DNA of 64,000 nucleotides from Rhizobium phaseoli (lineage in GTDB: Bacteria; Pseudomonadota; Alphaproteobacteria; Rhizobiales; Rhizobiaceae), in assembly GCF_003985125.1 (NCBI RefSeq), contig NZ_ML133569.1, forward strand, positions 124,001-188,000, given 5' to 3'. The position numbers and the translations under genes are program-made. Numbering within the stretch: position 1 is the first letter of the stretch; each line of letters opens with the position of its first letter. Below are positions 1 to 9,540 of this stretch, one piece after another. Under the pieces are notes generated by a model. The model searched no databases. It was not told the DNA's origin and worked only from the letters and a program-made list of their open reading frames with translations.

Positions 1-1591
1 TCTTGCCATAGCCGAGGGCGCCAAGCAGATCGCGCAGCGCCAGGAACCAGCGGGCAAGCGCGGAATCGAGTGCACCGCGCGTGCGTGTGGGAAAGACGAT
101 GAAGGCGACCGCCGTTCCGGCCGCCGCCCCGATCATGGTCTCCCCGATGCGCAGCTTCAGAAGATCGAGGGTCAGCACGCCCGTCATACCGTAGACCAGA
201 CAGAGCACGATCGAGATGAAGAAGGTCATGGTCGCATAGGAAACCTGCAGAAAATAGAAAGCGAGGAAGATGCAGACGGCGGCAACCGGGATGGCGATAT
301 CAGGCTCACCTGAAATCAGCGTTGCCAGCACAAGGCCGATCGCAATCCCGAACACGGTCCCGAGCGAGCGCGACAGCGCCCTCATCGCGGTGTCGCCGCG
401 CGAATTGGTGTTGGTGAAGACGAGGAAGGAAGCAAGCACCGCCCAGAACCAGCGTTCGCGCGACAAGAGCAGTCCGAAGCTCATGGCGATCGCCGACGCG
501 ATGGTGATCTGCAGCGCCGCGCGCAGCAGAGGATTGGCAAGCGAAAAGTCGATCGCCTGGGATTGCGCCATATCCTTGATCGCATCGATCTCGGAGAAAC
601 CGGAGGCCTGCCCCTCGCCGATCGCCTGCGTCAACTGCTGCCGCGCCTCCCCGAGCCAGAGAAGGGCCCGCACGGTTTCGCCCTGTGGCTGATCCCTGAT
701 GGTCTCGGCCATCCCCTCAAATCTGGCGAGTTCAGCCTCATCCGCCTCGATGACGGCATGGATGAGCGCAAAAGGCGGCGGGCTCTGGAAGCTCAGCACG
801 ATCGCGCTCTCGGCGGCAAGATGGGCGTCGAAGAGCCGGACCGCCAGTTCGGCGGCGGGATCGGCGGCCCCATCGAAGACGCCGGTCGGCGGGCGCGGGA
901 TAAAGGTCTCCGCCATCAGCACCACCTCCTTCAGCCGGTCTTCCAACTGACGCAGCTCCTGCCGGTCGGCGTCGCCGATCTCGGCGGCGCCGGCGATGGC
1001 GGCGAGCTTGAAGAGGATCTGATTGATCCGGCCCCTGACGCTTTCCAGCGAACGCAGCAGGTCGCGCCGCCAATCGTCTGGCAGCAACACCGCCCTCACC
1101 AGATGGCCGACAAGCACCGCGACGACGGGGCCGATCGTCACTTCAGGCAGTTCGCCAAGCGGCGGCCGGAAATAAGCGCCCATGAAATAGGAGGTGAAGG
1201 CGAACATGCCGATGGCAAAACCGCGCGGCCCGAACACACGACCTGCCGAGGCGAGTGCGATCACCGCCAGGAAGACGAGATCGGAGAGAAAGCGGCGATC
1301 CTCGAGCCCCGCCGCGATGCCGACGACGGCAAGGCTTGCCACACAGCCAAGGAGCCGCGTCACCAACTGGCGGGAATTGCCCTTGTCGCGCACCGCCACT
1401 CCGCCTTCGATCGACAGCACGATGCCGAGGCCGAAGGCCGCGGTCGGCAACGGCAGGATGAACATGTCGATGGCAAGAAGGACCAAAAAGGAGAAAACGA
1501 TCGTCAGCGTCACCCGCAGCGCCATGCGCAAGCGCGAGAGCGCCGGATCGTTGGCAAGCAGCCAGTCGCGAGCCTGAAAGCCGGAAGACAA
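1..1591 (-). CDS. FUSC-family inner-membrane protein (partial, C-terminus beyond window)
   Basis: The minus frame is open from about 1591 to the window edge, about 530 codons. The protein starts SSGFQARDWLLANDPALSRL and then has clusters of membrane segments (around LTIVFSFLVLLAID and FLAVIALASAG), a central soluble stretch, and a second hydrophobic half near the edge. This two-block membrane layout is that of FUSC/YccS/AaeB-like proteins, which export aromatic acids or other organic anions across the inner membrane. I chose the TTG at 1591 because a GAGGGG Shine-Dalgarno lies 8 bases upstream; another TTG lies 6 bases earlier. The frame GC pattern is typical of the host. Substrate is unknown. 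Confidence 0.75.
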   Translation of the reverse strand, partial: MSSGFQARDWLLANDPALSRLRMALRVTLTIVFSFLVLLAIDMFILPLPTAAFGLGIVLSIEGGVAVRDKGNSRQLVTRLLGCVASLAVVGIAAGLEDRRFLSDLVFLAVIALASAGRVFGPRGFAIGMFAFTSYFMGAYFRPPLGELPEVTIGPVVAVLVGHLVRAVLLPDDWRRDLLRSLESVRGRINQILFKLAAIAGAAEIGDADRQELRQLEDRLKEVVLMAETFIPRPPTGVFDGAADPAAELAVRLFDAHLAAESAIVLSFQSPPPFALIHAVIEADEAELARFEGMAETIRDQPQGETVRALLWLGEARQQLTQAIGEGQASGFSEIDAIKDMAQSQAIDFSLANPLLRAALQITIASAIAMSFGLLLSRERWFWAVLASFLVFTNTNSRGDTAMRALSRSLGTVFGIAIGLVLATLISGEPDIAIPVAAVCIFLAFYFLQVSYATMTFFISIVLCLVYGMTGVLTLDLLKLRIGETMIGAAAGTAVAFIVFPTRTRGALDSALARWFLALRDLLGALGYGK

Positions 1592-1693
1592 ATGCAAAAC
1601 CCCTCATGCCGCGGAAGGATCGACAAATAGTGCCATGCCTGGCGAAAGCGAACCGTCCGGGATCGAATCCCGATGGTCCCGAATGTCGCGCGC

Positions 1694-2221
1694 CTATTGG
1701 CCCTTGGCAATCAGCGCCATCGTCGCCTTTAGGGAATCGCGGGCCTGCGTTTCGATATTCTCGGTGACGATATCGTCGATCACTGCCTGGCCGGCCTCCT
1801 CGACCACCTCGAAGCGAACGGTCGTGTAGTCCTTGGCGTCAGGCGCCTCCGAGCAGGCGGATTTCTTGAAGCGCACCGTAACCTCGGTCGTCCCGTTGAC
1901 CGGGGCCGCCGCCGCCATCGTCAGATCCTCCAGCGGGCATGCGTCCTGGCCGTTGACGATGACGTCGTAATCGAAGGGCGATATGCCGTCGTCATCGACG
2001 GCAGGAAATTGCGCGGCCGCCTGGTATCTGGCGACGAAGTCCTTGCTGTAGAGATGGTCGAGCCGGCTCGCATCGAAAATGTCGGTCCAGTCGCTGTTGT
2101 TGTCGGCCCAGTTGCGCTTGGTCGCGTCCATGATCTCCCTCACGGGAGCAGTGGCATCAGCCGCATGGGCAGCGCCTGAAAAGGCGATAAGGCTTGCGAT
2201 AACAACGGCGATTGTCTTCAT
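1694..2221 (-). CDS. secreted hypothetical protein
   Basis: This is a 175-residue protein beginning MKTIAVVIASLIAFSGAAHA, a clear Sec signal peptide with an AHA-A cleavage site, so the mature protein should be periplasmic. The mature part is acidic, with two cysteines (in DACPLED and KKSACSEA) that could form a disulfide. I do not recognise a domain. It lies about 100 bases upstream of the FUSC gene on the same strand and could be co-transcribed with it, but the gap shows no strong link. Function unknown. Confidence 0.7.
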   Translation of the reverse strand: MKTIAVVIASLIAFSGAAHAADATAPVREIMDATKRNWADNNSDWTDIFDASRLDHLYSKDFVARYQAAAQFPAVDDDGISPFDYDVIVNGQDACPLEDLTMAAAAPVNGTTEVTVRFKKSACSEAPDAKDYTTVRFEVVEEAGQAVIDDIVTENIETQARDSLKATMALIAKGQ

Positions 2222-2258
2222 GGTCGAATGTTCCGGGCGGGCAAATCAAGGCGGACAC

Positions 2259-2373
2259 AGAGCATGATGCCGAAAAGTGTGAGCGGTTTTCGGACAACAT
2301 CATGCTCTAACTCTTTAATTTAGAACAGGATTCAGATTTCAGGCCGATCCGGCCTAAAATCATCCTGTTCTAG
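2259..2373. repeat. RIME-type dispersed palindromic repeat (full-length copy)
   Basis: Two imperfect palindromes lie in tandem. The first runs from AGCATGATGCCGAAAAGTG to its mirror ending ACATCATGCTC. The second is bounded by AGAACAGGAT and ATCCTGTTCT, with a GGCCGATCCGGCC core. Size and architecture match the rhizobial intergenic mosaic element RIME (about 110 bp, two large palindromes). Related partial copies occur at 11821-11867 and 52066-52141. It occupies most of the 300-base gap between the secreted hypothetical gene and icd. Confidence 0.75.
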
Positions 2374-2521
2374 CCAGATTTCAGCGCTTGGCAATGGCGG
2401 CAAAAACGCATTGGGAAGCCCGTTGCAGCTTTGCGTTCCCAGTTCACAATGCTATAGCGCTCCTCATCACGTCACCCACCCGGGACGTTTGTCCCCCTTC
2501 AAGCTCGAACGAGGCAGATAC

Positions 2522-3733
2522 ATGAACAAGATCAAGGTCGCCAATCCCGTCGCCGATCTCGACGGCGATGAAATGACGCGCATCATCTGGCAGCTCATCA
2601 AGGATAAGCTGATCCATCCGTATCTCGACCTCGACATCGACTACTACGACCTCTCGGTCGAAAACCGCGACGCCACCAACGACCAGGTGACCGTCGACGC
2701 CGCCAACGCCATCAAGAAGTACGGCGTCGGCATCAAGTGCGCGACGATCACGCCGGATGAAGCCCGCGTCAAGGAATTCAACCTCAAGGAAATGTGGAAG
2801 AGCCCGAACGGCACGATCCGCAACATCCTCGGCGGCGTCATCTTCCGCGAGCCGATCATCTGCCGCAACGTTCCGCGCCTCGTTCCCGGCTGGACGCAGC
2901 CGATCGTCGTCGGCCGTCATGCTTTCGGCGACCAGTACCGCGCCACCGACTTCAAATTCCCCGGTAAGGGCAAGCTGACGATCAAGTTCGTCGGCGAAGA
3001 CGGCACCGTCATCGAGAAGGAAGTCTTCAACGCGCCGGGCGCCGGCGTTGCAATGGCCATGTACAACCTCGACGAGTCGATCCGCGAATTCGCCCGCGCC
3101 TCGATGATGTACGGCCTGATGCGCAAGTGGCCGGTATACCTGTCGACCAAGAACACCATCCTCAAGGCCTATGACGGCCGCTTCAAGGACATCTTCGAGG
3201 AAGTCTACGAGACCGAATTCAAGGATCAGTTCAAGGAAGCCGGCATCACCTACGAACACCGCCTGATCGACGACATGGTCGCCTCGGCGCTCAAGTGGTC
3301 GGGCGGCTACGTCTGGGCCTGCAAGAACTATGACGGCGACGTCCAGTCCGATACCGTTGCCCAGGGCTTCGGCTCGCTCGGCCTGATGACCTCGGTTCTG
3401 CTGACCCCGGATGGCAAGACGGTCGAAGCGGAAGCCGCCCACGGCACCGTCACCCGCCACTACCGCCAGCACCAGAAGGGCCAGGAAACTTCGACGAACT
3501 CGATCGCCTCGATCTTCGCCTGGACCCGTGGCCTCGCCCATCGCGCCAAGCTCGACGACAATGCCGCCCTTGCGAAGTTCGCTTCGACGCTGGAAAAGGT
3601 CTGCGTCGACACCGTCGAATCCGGCTTCATGACCAAGGATCTGGCGCTGTTGATCGGCCCTGATCAGCCGTGGCTCTCGACCACCGCCTTCCTCGACAAG
3701 ATCGACCAGAACCTGCAGAAGGCCATGGCGTAA
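2522..3733 (+). CDS. icd: NADP-dependent isocitrate dehydrogenase
   Basis: This is a 403-residue protein starting [20 protein letters not shown]. It oxidatively decarboxylates isocitrate to 2-oxoglutarate in the TCA cycle, producing NADPH in the cytosol. It belongs to the homodimeric, eukaryote-like IDH subfamily usual in rhizobia: [12 protein letters not shown] at the N-terminus, the substrate-binding stretch [12 protein letters not shown], the catalytic region around IDDMVA and the NADP-binding region [11 protein letters not shown]. Length is normal for the family. The ATG at 2522 follows GAGGCAG; the frame continues upstream but the family begins here. It is monocistronic and followed by a strong terminator. 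Confidence 0.97.
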   Translation: MNKIKVANPVADLDGDEMTRIIWQLIKDKLIHPYLDLDIDYYDLSVENRDATNDQVTVDAANAIKKYGVGIKCATITPDEARVKEFNLKEMWKSPNGTIRNILGGVIFREPIICRNVPRLVPGWTQPIVVGRHAFGDQYRATDFKFPGKGKLTIKFVGEDGTVIEKEVFNAPGAGVAMAMYNLDESIREFARASMMYGLMRKWPVYLSTKNTILKAYDGRFKDIFEEVYETEFKDQFKEAGITYEHRLIDDMVASALKWSGGYVWACKNYDGDVQSDTVAQGFGSLGLMTSVLLTPDGKTVEAEAAHGTVTRHYRQHQKGQETSTNSIASIFAWTRGLAHRAKLDDNAALAKFASTLEKVCVDTVESGFMTKDLALLIGPDQPWLSTTAFLDKIDQNLQKAMA

Positions 3734-3756
3734 GCCAGCCCTTCCGGATAGCATTG

Positions 3757-3785
3757 AAACGGCGGGGATTTCCCCGCCGTTTTTA
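3757..3785 (+). terminator. rho-independent terminator of icd
   Basis: GGCGGGG and CCCCGCC pair around a short ATTT loop and are followed by a run of five T. The hairpin starts about 25 bases after the icd stop codon. Confidence 0.9.
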
Positions 3786-3802
3786 TTTTAGGAGAACAGC
3801 AG

Positions 3803-4249
3803 ATGACGGCCATCCTGCGACCGCTTGAACCCTCCGACCGCGCCGCCTGGGAACCCCTGTGGGAAGCGTACCAGCGCTTCTACGAAGTGGTCATCCCGCC
3901 CGAAACCACGGATCTGACCTGGGCCCGCTTCCACGATCCCGACGAACCGATGCATGCGCTCGGCGCCTTCGGCGAAGACGGCAGTCTCGTCGGCATCGTC
4001 CATGCCATCTTCCACCGCTCCTGCTGGCTGCCGCAATGGACCTGCTATCTGCAGGATCTTTATGTCGAAAACAGCCAGCGCGGCCTCGGCACCGGTGCCG
4101 CCCTGATCGATGCGGTCGCCGATCTGGCGCGCGCCAACGGCGCAGGCAGGCTCTACTGGATGACGCACGAAACGAATGCCACGGCGCGGCGGCTTTACGA
4201 CAAGATCGCCGACCGCTCAGGCTTCATCCAGTATCGCAAAGCTCTCTGA
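3803..4249 (+). CDS. GNAT-family N-acetyltransferase
   Basis: This is a 148-residue protein with the GNAT fold signature: an N-terminal ILRPLEPSDRAAWEPLWEAY, and the acetyl-CoA binding motif A in LQDLYVENSQRGLGTGAALI (QRGLGTG, the R/Q-x-x-G-x-G/A loop). The C-terminal stretch ETNATARRLYDKIADRSGFIQY is typical of single-domain GNATs. It should acetylate a small amine or a protein in the cytosol, but the substrate cannot be told from sequence. The ATG has GGAGA nine bases upstream. It sits after the icd terminator, so it has its own promoter. Confidence 0.88.
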   Translation: MTAILRPLEPSDRAAWEPLWEAYQRFYEVVIPPETTDLTWARFHDPDEPMHALGAFGEDGSLVGIVHAIFHRSCWLPQWTCYLQDLYVENSQRGLGTGAALIDAVADLARANGAGRLYWMTHETNATARRLYDKIADRSGFIQYRKAL

Positions 4250-4334
4250 AGATCGCCCTTGCACAAAGGCCTCGCCGCGCTATTGATTCCGGCGACAGCA
4301 ATGCCTGAGATAACGGCAACAGCAGGAGGATGTC

Positions 4335-4961
4335 TTGACCGAAGAATTGGTATTCTACACAAACCCCATGTCACGCGGCCGCATTGCGCGCTGGATGCTG
4401 GAGGAAATCGGTCAACCCTATCGCACCGAACTCATGACCTTCGGCGAAACCATGAAGGCGCCCGAATATCTCTCGGTCAATCCGATGGGCAAGGTGCCGG
4501 CGATCCGCCACGGCACCACCGTGGTCACCGAATGCGCGGCAATCTGCGCCTACCTCGCCGAGACCTTCCCGGAAAAGGGGCTGGCCCCCGAACCGGAAGA
4601 GCGCGCCGCCTATTACCGCTGGATGTTCTTTGCCGCCGGCCCGTTGGAATCGGCGGTGACGATGAAGGCACTCGGCTTCGAAATTCCCGCGGAGCGCCTG
4701 CGCATGGCCGGCTGCGGCAGTTTCGGCGACGTCATGAACACGCTTGAAAAGGCTGTGTCCGGCTCGACCTACCTCGCCGGCGAACGCTTCACTGCCGCCG
4801 ACGTCTATGTCGGTTCCCATATCGGCTGGGGGCTCGCGTTCGGCAGCATCGAGAAACGCCAGGCCTTCGTCGATTATTTCGGCCGCATCAGCGAGCGTCC
4901 GGCCGGCAAGCGCGCCAAAGCCCTGGACGACGAGGCCGGCGAGAGGATGCAGGCCGCCTGA
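4335..4961 (+). CDS. glutathione S-transferase family protein
   Basis: This is a 208-residue protein with an N-terminal thioredoxin-like domain (LVFYTNPMSRGRIARWMLEE, then the glutathione-binding NPMGKVPAIRHG and TECAAICAYLAE) and an all-helical C-terminal domain containing GERFTAADVYVGSHIGW. It should conjugate or reduce substrates with glutathione in the cytosol. The start is a TTG at 4335 with a strong AGGAGGA six bases upstream; the nearby ATG at 4330 is out of frame and stops after two codons. The gene lies 85 bases after the GNAT gene and may share its transcript. Confidence 0.9.
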   Translation: MTEELVFYTNPMSRGRIARWMLEEIGQPYRTELMTFGETMKAPEYLSVNPMGKVPAIRHGTTVVTECAAICAYLAETFPEKGLAPEPEERAAYYRWMFFAAGPLESAVTMKALGFEIPAERLRMAGCGSFGDVMNTLEKAVSGSTYLAGERFTAADVYVGSHIGWGLAFGSIEKRQAFVDYFGRISERPAGKRAKALDDEAGERMQAA

Positions 4962-5000
4962 GCGTTTGATAACGACATGCGTAAACAAAGAGCTATGGAG

Positions 5001-5022
5001 GACGCGGCATCTCAGCCGCGTC
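5001..5022. terminator. hairpin between convergent genes
   Basis: GACGCGGC and GCCGCGTC form an 8-bp stem with a six-base loop in the short gap between the convergent GST and AraC genes. No long T tract follows on either strand, so terminator function is inferred only from position. Confidence 0.5.
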
Positions 5023-5033
5023 CCCGGACGATG

Positions 5034-5885
5034 TCAGACAAGCGGCATGTGGATTTCCGTCAGAAGCTCGGTTGGCGGCACTTCGCGCGGGTTGTTGAGA
5101 TATTCCTCGAACATGACGCTGTCCTTCAACTGCCGCCCTGATTTGGGCAGCCATTCCGCATAGAGCCACTGATAGGCCTTGTGCATGTCGGCATAGGGGC
5201 CTTTGTGGCGCAGCACGGCATAGTCGCCGCCGTCGATCCTGCGCCGCTCGAACGGCGCTTCCGCCGAAACCTCGGCGGAGCCGGTCACACAAGCGATCGA
5301 GCGCAGCTGTTCGGCCGGCACGATATCGGGATCGTCGAGATAGAGACCGATCATCCGCATGTCCGGCCTGGCGAGGCCGCGGGCGTAAAGCGTGCCGAAC
5401 AATGTCTCGAAGGCTTTGCCGATCTGCATATAGGGACCGCGATGGGCAACACCGATCAGCTCGGTCGGCGCGATCTCGCGTATGGTAACGTCGAACATGG
5501 CTTTGGTCTTTCCGTCAGGTGAGGGTTGGAAGGCGGCGTGGCTTCCCTCTTTCCGGTAGCGGGCCGGCGGCATGCCGTAGACCGACTTGAAGATGCGATT
5601 GAAGGATTGGAAATTGGGATAGCCTGATCGCTTCGCAATCTCACTGACGGCAAGCTCCGTGCGGACGATCTCGCCCGCCGCCCGATGCAGCCTGAGCCGC
5701 TTGACGGTAGCCGCCAGCGTCTCGCCATAGATCGCCCGGTAGATCCTGTGCCAGTGATAGCTCGACAGGCAGGCAATGCCGGCCAGGCGCTCCATATCCA
5801 GCTCCTCGTCGAGGTGGTCGTGAATATAGGCCGAAACCCGCCGCAGACGGGTTTCATAAAGCGCCCATGCCGTTTCGCCGTTCAT
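5034..5885 (-). CDS. AraC-family transcriptional regulator with GyrI-like effector domain
   Basis: This is a 283-residue protein. Residues about 10-110 hold two AraC helix-turn-helix units (MERLAGIACLSSYHWHRIYR and VSEIAKRSGYPNFQSFNRIF, then YGMPPARYR). Residues about 125-283 form a GyrI/Rob-like small-molecule-binding domain (FDVTIREIAPTELIGVAHRG). Such proteins, like Rob, SoxS relatives and BmrR-type sensors, usually control transport or detoxification genes. It is divergent from a LysE-family exporter gene starting at 6013, 127 bases away, which is its most likely target. Confidence 0.9.
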   Translation of the reverse strand: MNGETAWALYETRLRRVSAYIHDHLDEELDMERLAGIACLSSYHWHRIYRAIYGETLAATVKRLRLHRAAGEIVRTELAVSEIAKRSGYPNFQSFNRIFKSVYGMPPARYRKEGSHAAFQPSPDGKTKAMFDVTIREIAPTELIGVAHRGPYMQIGKAFETLFGTLYARGLARPDMRMIGLYLDDPDIVPAEQLRSIACVTGSAEVSAEAPFERRRIDGGDYAVLRHKGPYADMHKAYQWLYAEWLPKSGRQLKDSVMFEEYLNNPREVPPTELLTEIHMPLV

Positions 5886-6012
5886 GTCAAAGCCTTACGC
5901 AAATCGATCGACTGGAGAGAACCATATCCAGATTTGACAAATCCTGCTGACTTGAACCCGCGGCGAATCCCTCATAGACCGGAATTCCGGCTCGAACCCA
6001 AGAGGAAGACTG

Positions 6013-6645
6013 ATGCCGGACTTTTCAACATTGATACTCTTTGCCGCTGCGGCGCTGACCCTGACCGCCACGCCCGGTCCCGACATGCTGCTGATTGCTT
6101 CGCGCAGCATCAGCCAGGGACGCTCTGCCGGATTTTTGACCTATGCAGGTATTGCGCTCGGCACTTATTGCCACGCCCTTGCTGCGGCTTTCGGGCTCTC
6201 GCAGCTCTTCCTGACCGTCCCTGTCGCCTATGACGCCGTCAGGTGGGCCGGCTGCTGCTATCTCCTCTATCTCGCCTACAAGACGATTCGTTCGGAAGGC
6301 GCCGTCTTCGCGCCTGCTTCCACGGTAAAGAGGCTCTCGGGTCGGCGCATTCTTTTCGCCGGCCTTGCCACCAACCTGCTCAATCCGAAGATGGCGCTCT
6401 TCGTAATGGCGCTATTCCCGCAATTCTTGAATACCGAGAGTGGCTCGATGGTCATGCAAATGCTGGTACTGGCCACCATCCTGAACGCCATCGGCTTCGT
6501 CGTGAATGGAACCGTCATCCTTCTCGGAGGCCAGATCTGTTCACGGCTTAGCTCCGTGTGCCGTTTCCCGAAACTGCCGCGATATATGCTCGCAACGGTG
6601 TTTACCGGGCTTGCCTGCCGTCTCGCGCTGCAGACGAGAAACTGA
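6013..6645 (+). CDS. LysE/RhtB-family amino acid exporter
   Basis: This is a 210-residue integral membrane protein with five to six hydrophobic segments and the family hallmark TPGPDMLLIASRSISQGRSAG near the N-terminus, followed by GCCYLLYLAYKTIRS and LLNPKMALF. Members export amino acids or related metabolites from the cytosol by proton antiport. The ATG has AAGAGGAAG upstream. It is divergent from the AraC/GyrI-type regulator gene, and a 12-bp palindrome CCGGAATTCCGG lies 22 bases before the start, a possible operator. Confidence 0.9.
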   Translation: MPDFSTLILFAAAALTLTATPGPDMLLIASRSISQGRSAGFLTYAGIALGTYCHALAAAFGLSQLFLTVPVAYDAVRWAGCCYLLYLAYKTIRSEGAVFAPASTVKRLSGRRILFAGLATNLLNPKMALFVMALFPQFLNTESGSMVMQMLVLATILNAIGFVVNGTVILLGGQICSRLSSVCRFPKLPRYMLATVFTGLACRLALQTRN

Positions 6646-6667
6646 CCGCCGCAGCCGCGCTGAAAAC

Positions 6668-6703
6668 AACCGGCTGCGAAATCTGAAAATCTCGCAGCCG
6701 GTT
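6668..6703. terminator. bidirectional terminator between lysE-family gene and alaS
   Basis: AACCGGCTGCGA pairs with TCGCAGCCGGTT (12 bp). A-rich and T-rich flanks on both sides fit termination of both convergent transcripts. Confidence 0.8.
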
Positions 6704-6733
6704 CTCATTTCATACAGTTCTCGGACTGGGCGA

Positions 6734-9388
6734 TCAGCCTGCGAGTGCCGCTGCAACAGCCTCAAGCGCCTCATCAGCCTTGGCGCCATCCGGGCCGCCG
6801 GCCTGCGCCATGTCAGGACGGCCACCGCCGCCCTTGCCGCCGAGAGCTGCCGAGGCGACGCGTACCAGATCGACAGCGCTGAAACGATCCACGAGATCGG
6901 GCGTCACCGCGACCACGGCGCTCGCCTTGCCATCTTCGGACACACCGATCAGCGTCACGATGCCAGAGCCGATGCTGGCCTTCCCATCATCGGCGAGCCC
7001 CTTAAGATCCTTCGGATCGACGCCGGCCACGGCCTTGCCGAGGTATTTCACCCCGGCGACCTCACGCACCGCATCGGCAGAACCGCCCTGCCCGCCGCCC
7101 ATGGCGAGTTTGCGCTTGGCGTCGGCCAGTTCCCTTTCGAGCTTGCGGCGCTCGTCGATCAGCGTCTCGACGCGCGACAGAACTTCCGACGGCTGAACCT
7201 TCAGCGAGGCCGCGAGGGTCTTCACGCGATCGTCCTGTTCGGCGAGATACGCGCGCGCCGATTCACCGGTTACGGCTTCGAGACGGCGAACGCCAGCGCC
7301 AACGGCGCTTTCGCCGAGGATGCGGACGAGGCCGATCTGGCCGGTCGCCGACACATGCGTGCCGCCGCAAAGCTCGACCGAATAAGGCTTGTTGCTCTTT
7401 GCGCCATGAAGGCCAGTGCCCATCGAGACGACCCGCACCTCATCGCCGTATTTCTCGCCGAACAGCGCCATGGCGCCCTCGGCAATGGCGTCGTCGACAC
7501 TCATCAGGCGGGTCGTGACCGGCGCATTTTGCAGCACGATCTCGTTTGCCATCTCTTCGACGATCTTGAGCTCTTCGGCCGTCATCGGCTTCGGATGCGA
7601 AACGTCGAAGCGCAGACGCTCCGGTGCGACCAGCGACCCCTTCTGCGCGACATGGGTGCCGAGCACTTCGCGCAGCGCCTCATGCAGCAGGTGCGTCGCC
7701 GAATGGTTGGCGCGCAAACGCGAACGGCGGGCGTGATCGACAGTCAGAACAACCGCATCGCCCGTCTTGAATGCGCCTTCGACAACGGTGCCAGAATGCA
7801 CGAAGAGGCCCTCGCCCTTCTTCTGCGTGTCAAATATTTCGATCTTGCCGTGATCGGACGAGATGACGCCGGTATCGCCCATCTGACCACCGGATTCACC
7901 GTAGAACGGCGTCTGGTTGACAACGACCTGCACCTTGTCGCCAGCCTTGGCTCCTTCGGCGACAGCGCCGTCCTTGACGATTGCCTGCACCACGCCTTCA
8001 GCTGCTTCAGTGTCGTAACCGAGGAACTCGGTTGCGCCATGTTTTTCCCGAAGCTCAAACCAGACGGTTTCGGTCGCCTTCTCGCCGGAACCGGCCCAGT
8101 GCGAGCGGGCTTCGGCCTTCTGGCGCTGCATCGCATCGGTGAAGCCGGAGATATCGACGCCGATCTCGCGAGCGCGAAGGGCGTCCTGCGTCAGGTCGAG
8201 CGGGAAGCCGTAGGTGTCGTAGAGTTTGAAAGCCGTCTCGCCATCCAGCATATCGCCTTTGGAAAGGTCGGCAGTCGCATCGGACAGAAGCGACAGGCCG
8301 CGCTCCAGCGTCTTGCGGAATCGGTTTTCCTCGAGCTTCAGCGTCTCGGAGATCAACGCTTCGGCGCGCACAAGCTCCGGATAAGCCCGGCCCATCTGCT
8401 GCACCAGCGTCGGCAGCAACTTGTAGATCAGCGGCTCCTTGGCGCCGAGAAGCTGGGCATGACGCATGGCGCGGCGCATGATACGGCGCAGCACATAACC
8501 GCGGCCTTCATTCGACGGCAGCACGCCGTCAGCGATCAGGAAAGCTGAAGAGCGCAGGTGATCGGCGATGACGCGATGGCTGGCACTGCCCTCGGCCTTG
8601 ACGCCGACGGCATCTTCGATGGCGCCGGTCAGCGTGCGGAACAAATCTGTGTCGAAGACGCTCTGGACGCCCTGGAGAATGCAGGCCATGCGCTCCAGGC
8701 CCATGCCGGTATCGATCGACGGACGCGGCAGCGGGTTGCGAACGCCCGGCTCGATTTGCTCGAACTGCATGAAGACGAGATTCCAGAACTCGAGGAACCG
8801 GTCGCCGTCTTCTTCCGCCGAGCCGGGAGGGCCGCCCCAGACATTCTCACCCTGGTCGATGAAGATCTCAGAGCACGGACCGCAGGGGCCGGTGTCGCCC
8901 ATCTGCCAGAAATTGTCGGAGGTCGGGATGCGGATGATCTTGTCGTCGGAAAAACCGGCGATCTTCTTCCACAGCGTCGCCGCCTCCTCGTCTTCGGAAT
9001 AGACGGTCACCAGTAGGCGATGCTTCGGCAGGCCGAAACCCTCGGTCACCAGCTTCCAGGCAAGCTCGATGGCGTTCTCCTTGAAATAGTCGCCAAAGGA
9101 GAAGTTGCCGAGCATTTCGAAGAAGGTCAGGTGGCGCGCAGTATAGCCGACATTGTCGAGATCGTTATGCTTCCCGCCGGCGCGCACGCATTTCTGCGAG
9201 GTCGTTGCCGTGGAATAGGGGCGCTTTTCCAAGCCGGTAAAGACGTTCTTGAACTGCACCATGCCGGCATTGGTGAACATCAGCGTCGGGTCGTTGCGCG
9301 GCACGAGCGGGCTCGACGGAACGATCTCGTGGCCGTTCTTCTTGAAATAGTCGAGGAAGGTCGACCGGATATCGTTCACGCCGCTCAT
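6734..9388 (-). CDS. alaS: alanyl-tRNA synthetase
   Basis: This is an 884-residue cytosolic enzyme charging tRNA-Ala. In order: the class II aminoacylation core (starting [20 protein letters not shown]), the tRNA-recognition helices, the editing domain with zinc ligands in [11 protein letters not shown] and CGGTHV, and the C-terminal oligomerisation/C-Ala region ([13 protein letters not shown]). Length is normal. The start at 9388 was chosen because the family begins MSGVNDIR; the frame stays open 28 codons upstream without family support. It lies downstream of recA on the same strand, as in many alphaproteobacteria, separated by a strong terminator. Confidence 0.98.
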   Translation of the reverse strand: MSGVNDIRSTFLDYFKKNGHEIVPSSPLVPRNDPTLMFTNAGMVQFKNVFTGLEKRPYSTATTSQKCVRAGGKHNDLDNVGYTARHLTFFEMLGNFSFGDYFKENAIELAWKLVTEGFGLPKHRLLVTVYSEDEEAATLWKKIAGFSDDKIIRIPTSDNFWQMGDTGPCGPCSEIFIDQGENVWGGPPGSAEEDGDRFLEFWNLVFMQFEQIEPGVRNPLPRPSIDTGMGLERMACILQGVQSVFDTDLFRTLTGAIEDAVGVKAEGSASHRVIADHLRSSAFLIADGVLPSNEGRGYVLRRIMRRAMRHAQLLGAKEPLIYKLLPTLVQQMGRAYPELVRAEALISETLKLEENRFRKTLERGLSLLSDATADLSKGDMLDGETAFKLYDTYGFPLDLTQDALRAREIGVDISGFTDAMQRQKAEARSHWAGSGEKATETVWFELREKHGATEFLGYDTEAAEGVVQAIVKDGAVAEGAKAGDKVQVVVNQTPFYGESGGQMGDTGVISSDHGKIEIFDTQKKGEGLFVHSGTVVEGAFKTGDAVVLTVDHARRSRLRANHSATHLLHEALREVLGTHVAQKGSLVAPERLRFDVSHPKPMTAEELKIVEEMANEIVLQNAPVTTRLMSVDDAIAEGAMALFGEKYGDEVRVVSMGTGLHGAKSNKPYSVELCGGTHVSATGQIGLVRILGESAVGAGVRRLEAVTGESARAYLAEQDDRVKTLAASLKVQPSEVLSRVETLIDERRKLERELADAKRKLAMGGGQGGSADAVREVAGVKYLGKAVAGVDPKDLKGLADDGKASIGSGIVTLIGVSEDGKASAVVAVTPDLVDRFSAVDLVRVASAALGGKGGGGRPDMAQAGGPDGAKADEALEAVAAALAG

Positions 9389-9476
9389 TCTATGCCCTTC
9401 AATGCTGCCGGAGGCAGATAATACAAATCCATCGGCTTTTAACGTTCGCCTCCGCCACTGTCCAGCCGACAAACGA

Positions 9477-9511
9477 AACCGGCCGCATTCTCATCAGGAA
9501 TGCGGCCGGTT
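9477..9511 (-). terminator. recA terminator
   Basis: On the minus strand AACCGGCCGCATT pairs with AATGCGGCCGGTT (13 bp) and is followed by TTTCGTTTG. It lies 30 bases after the recA stop and before alaS. Confidence 0.85.
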
Positions 9512-9540
9512 GGAATGGTCGATGCATTCAAACGCGGAAA

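Noticed and set aside
1640..1690. tRNA-like T-arm motif GGGATCGAATCCC
   Set aside because: No acceptor, D or anticodon arm can be built around it.
2444..3754. 436-codon open frame antisense to icd
   Set aside because: icd is certain on the other strand; long antisense frames are common in GC-rich genes and this one has no family motifs.
5979..5990. CCGGAATTCCGG palindrome as a proven operator
   Set aside because: It is only 12 bp and AraC-type regulators usually bind direct repeats; mentioned only as a possibility under the LysE gene.
6506..8548. 680-codon open frame antisense to alaS
   Set aside because: It is the reverse of the alaS C-terminal half, with no start context.
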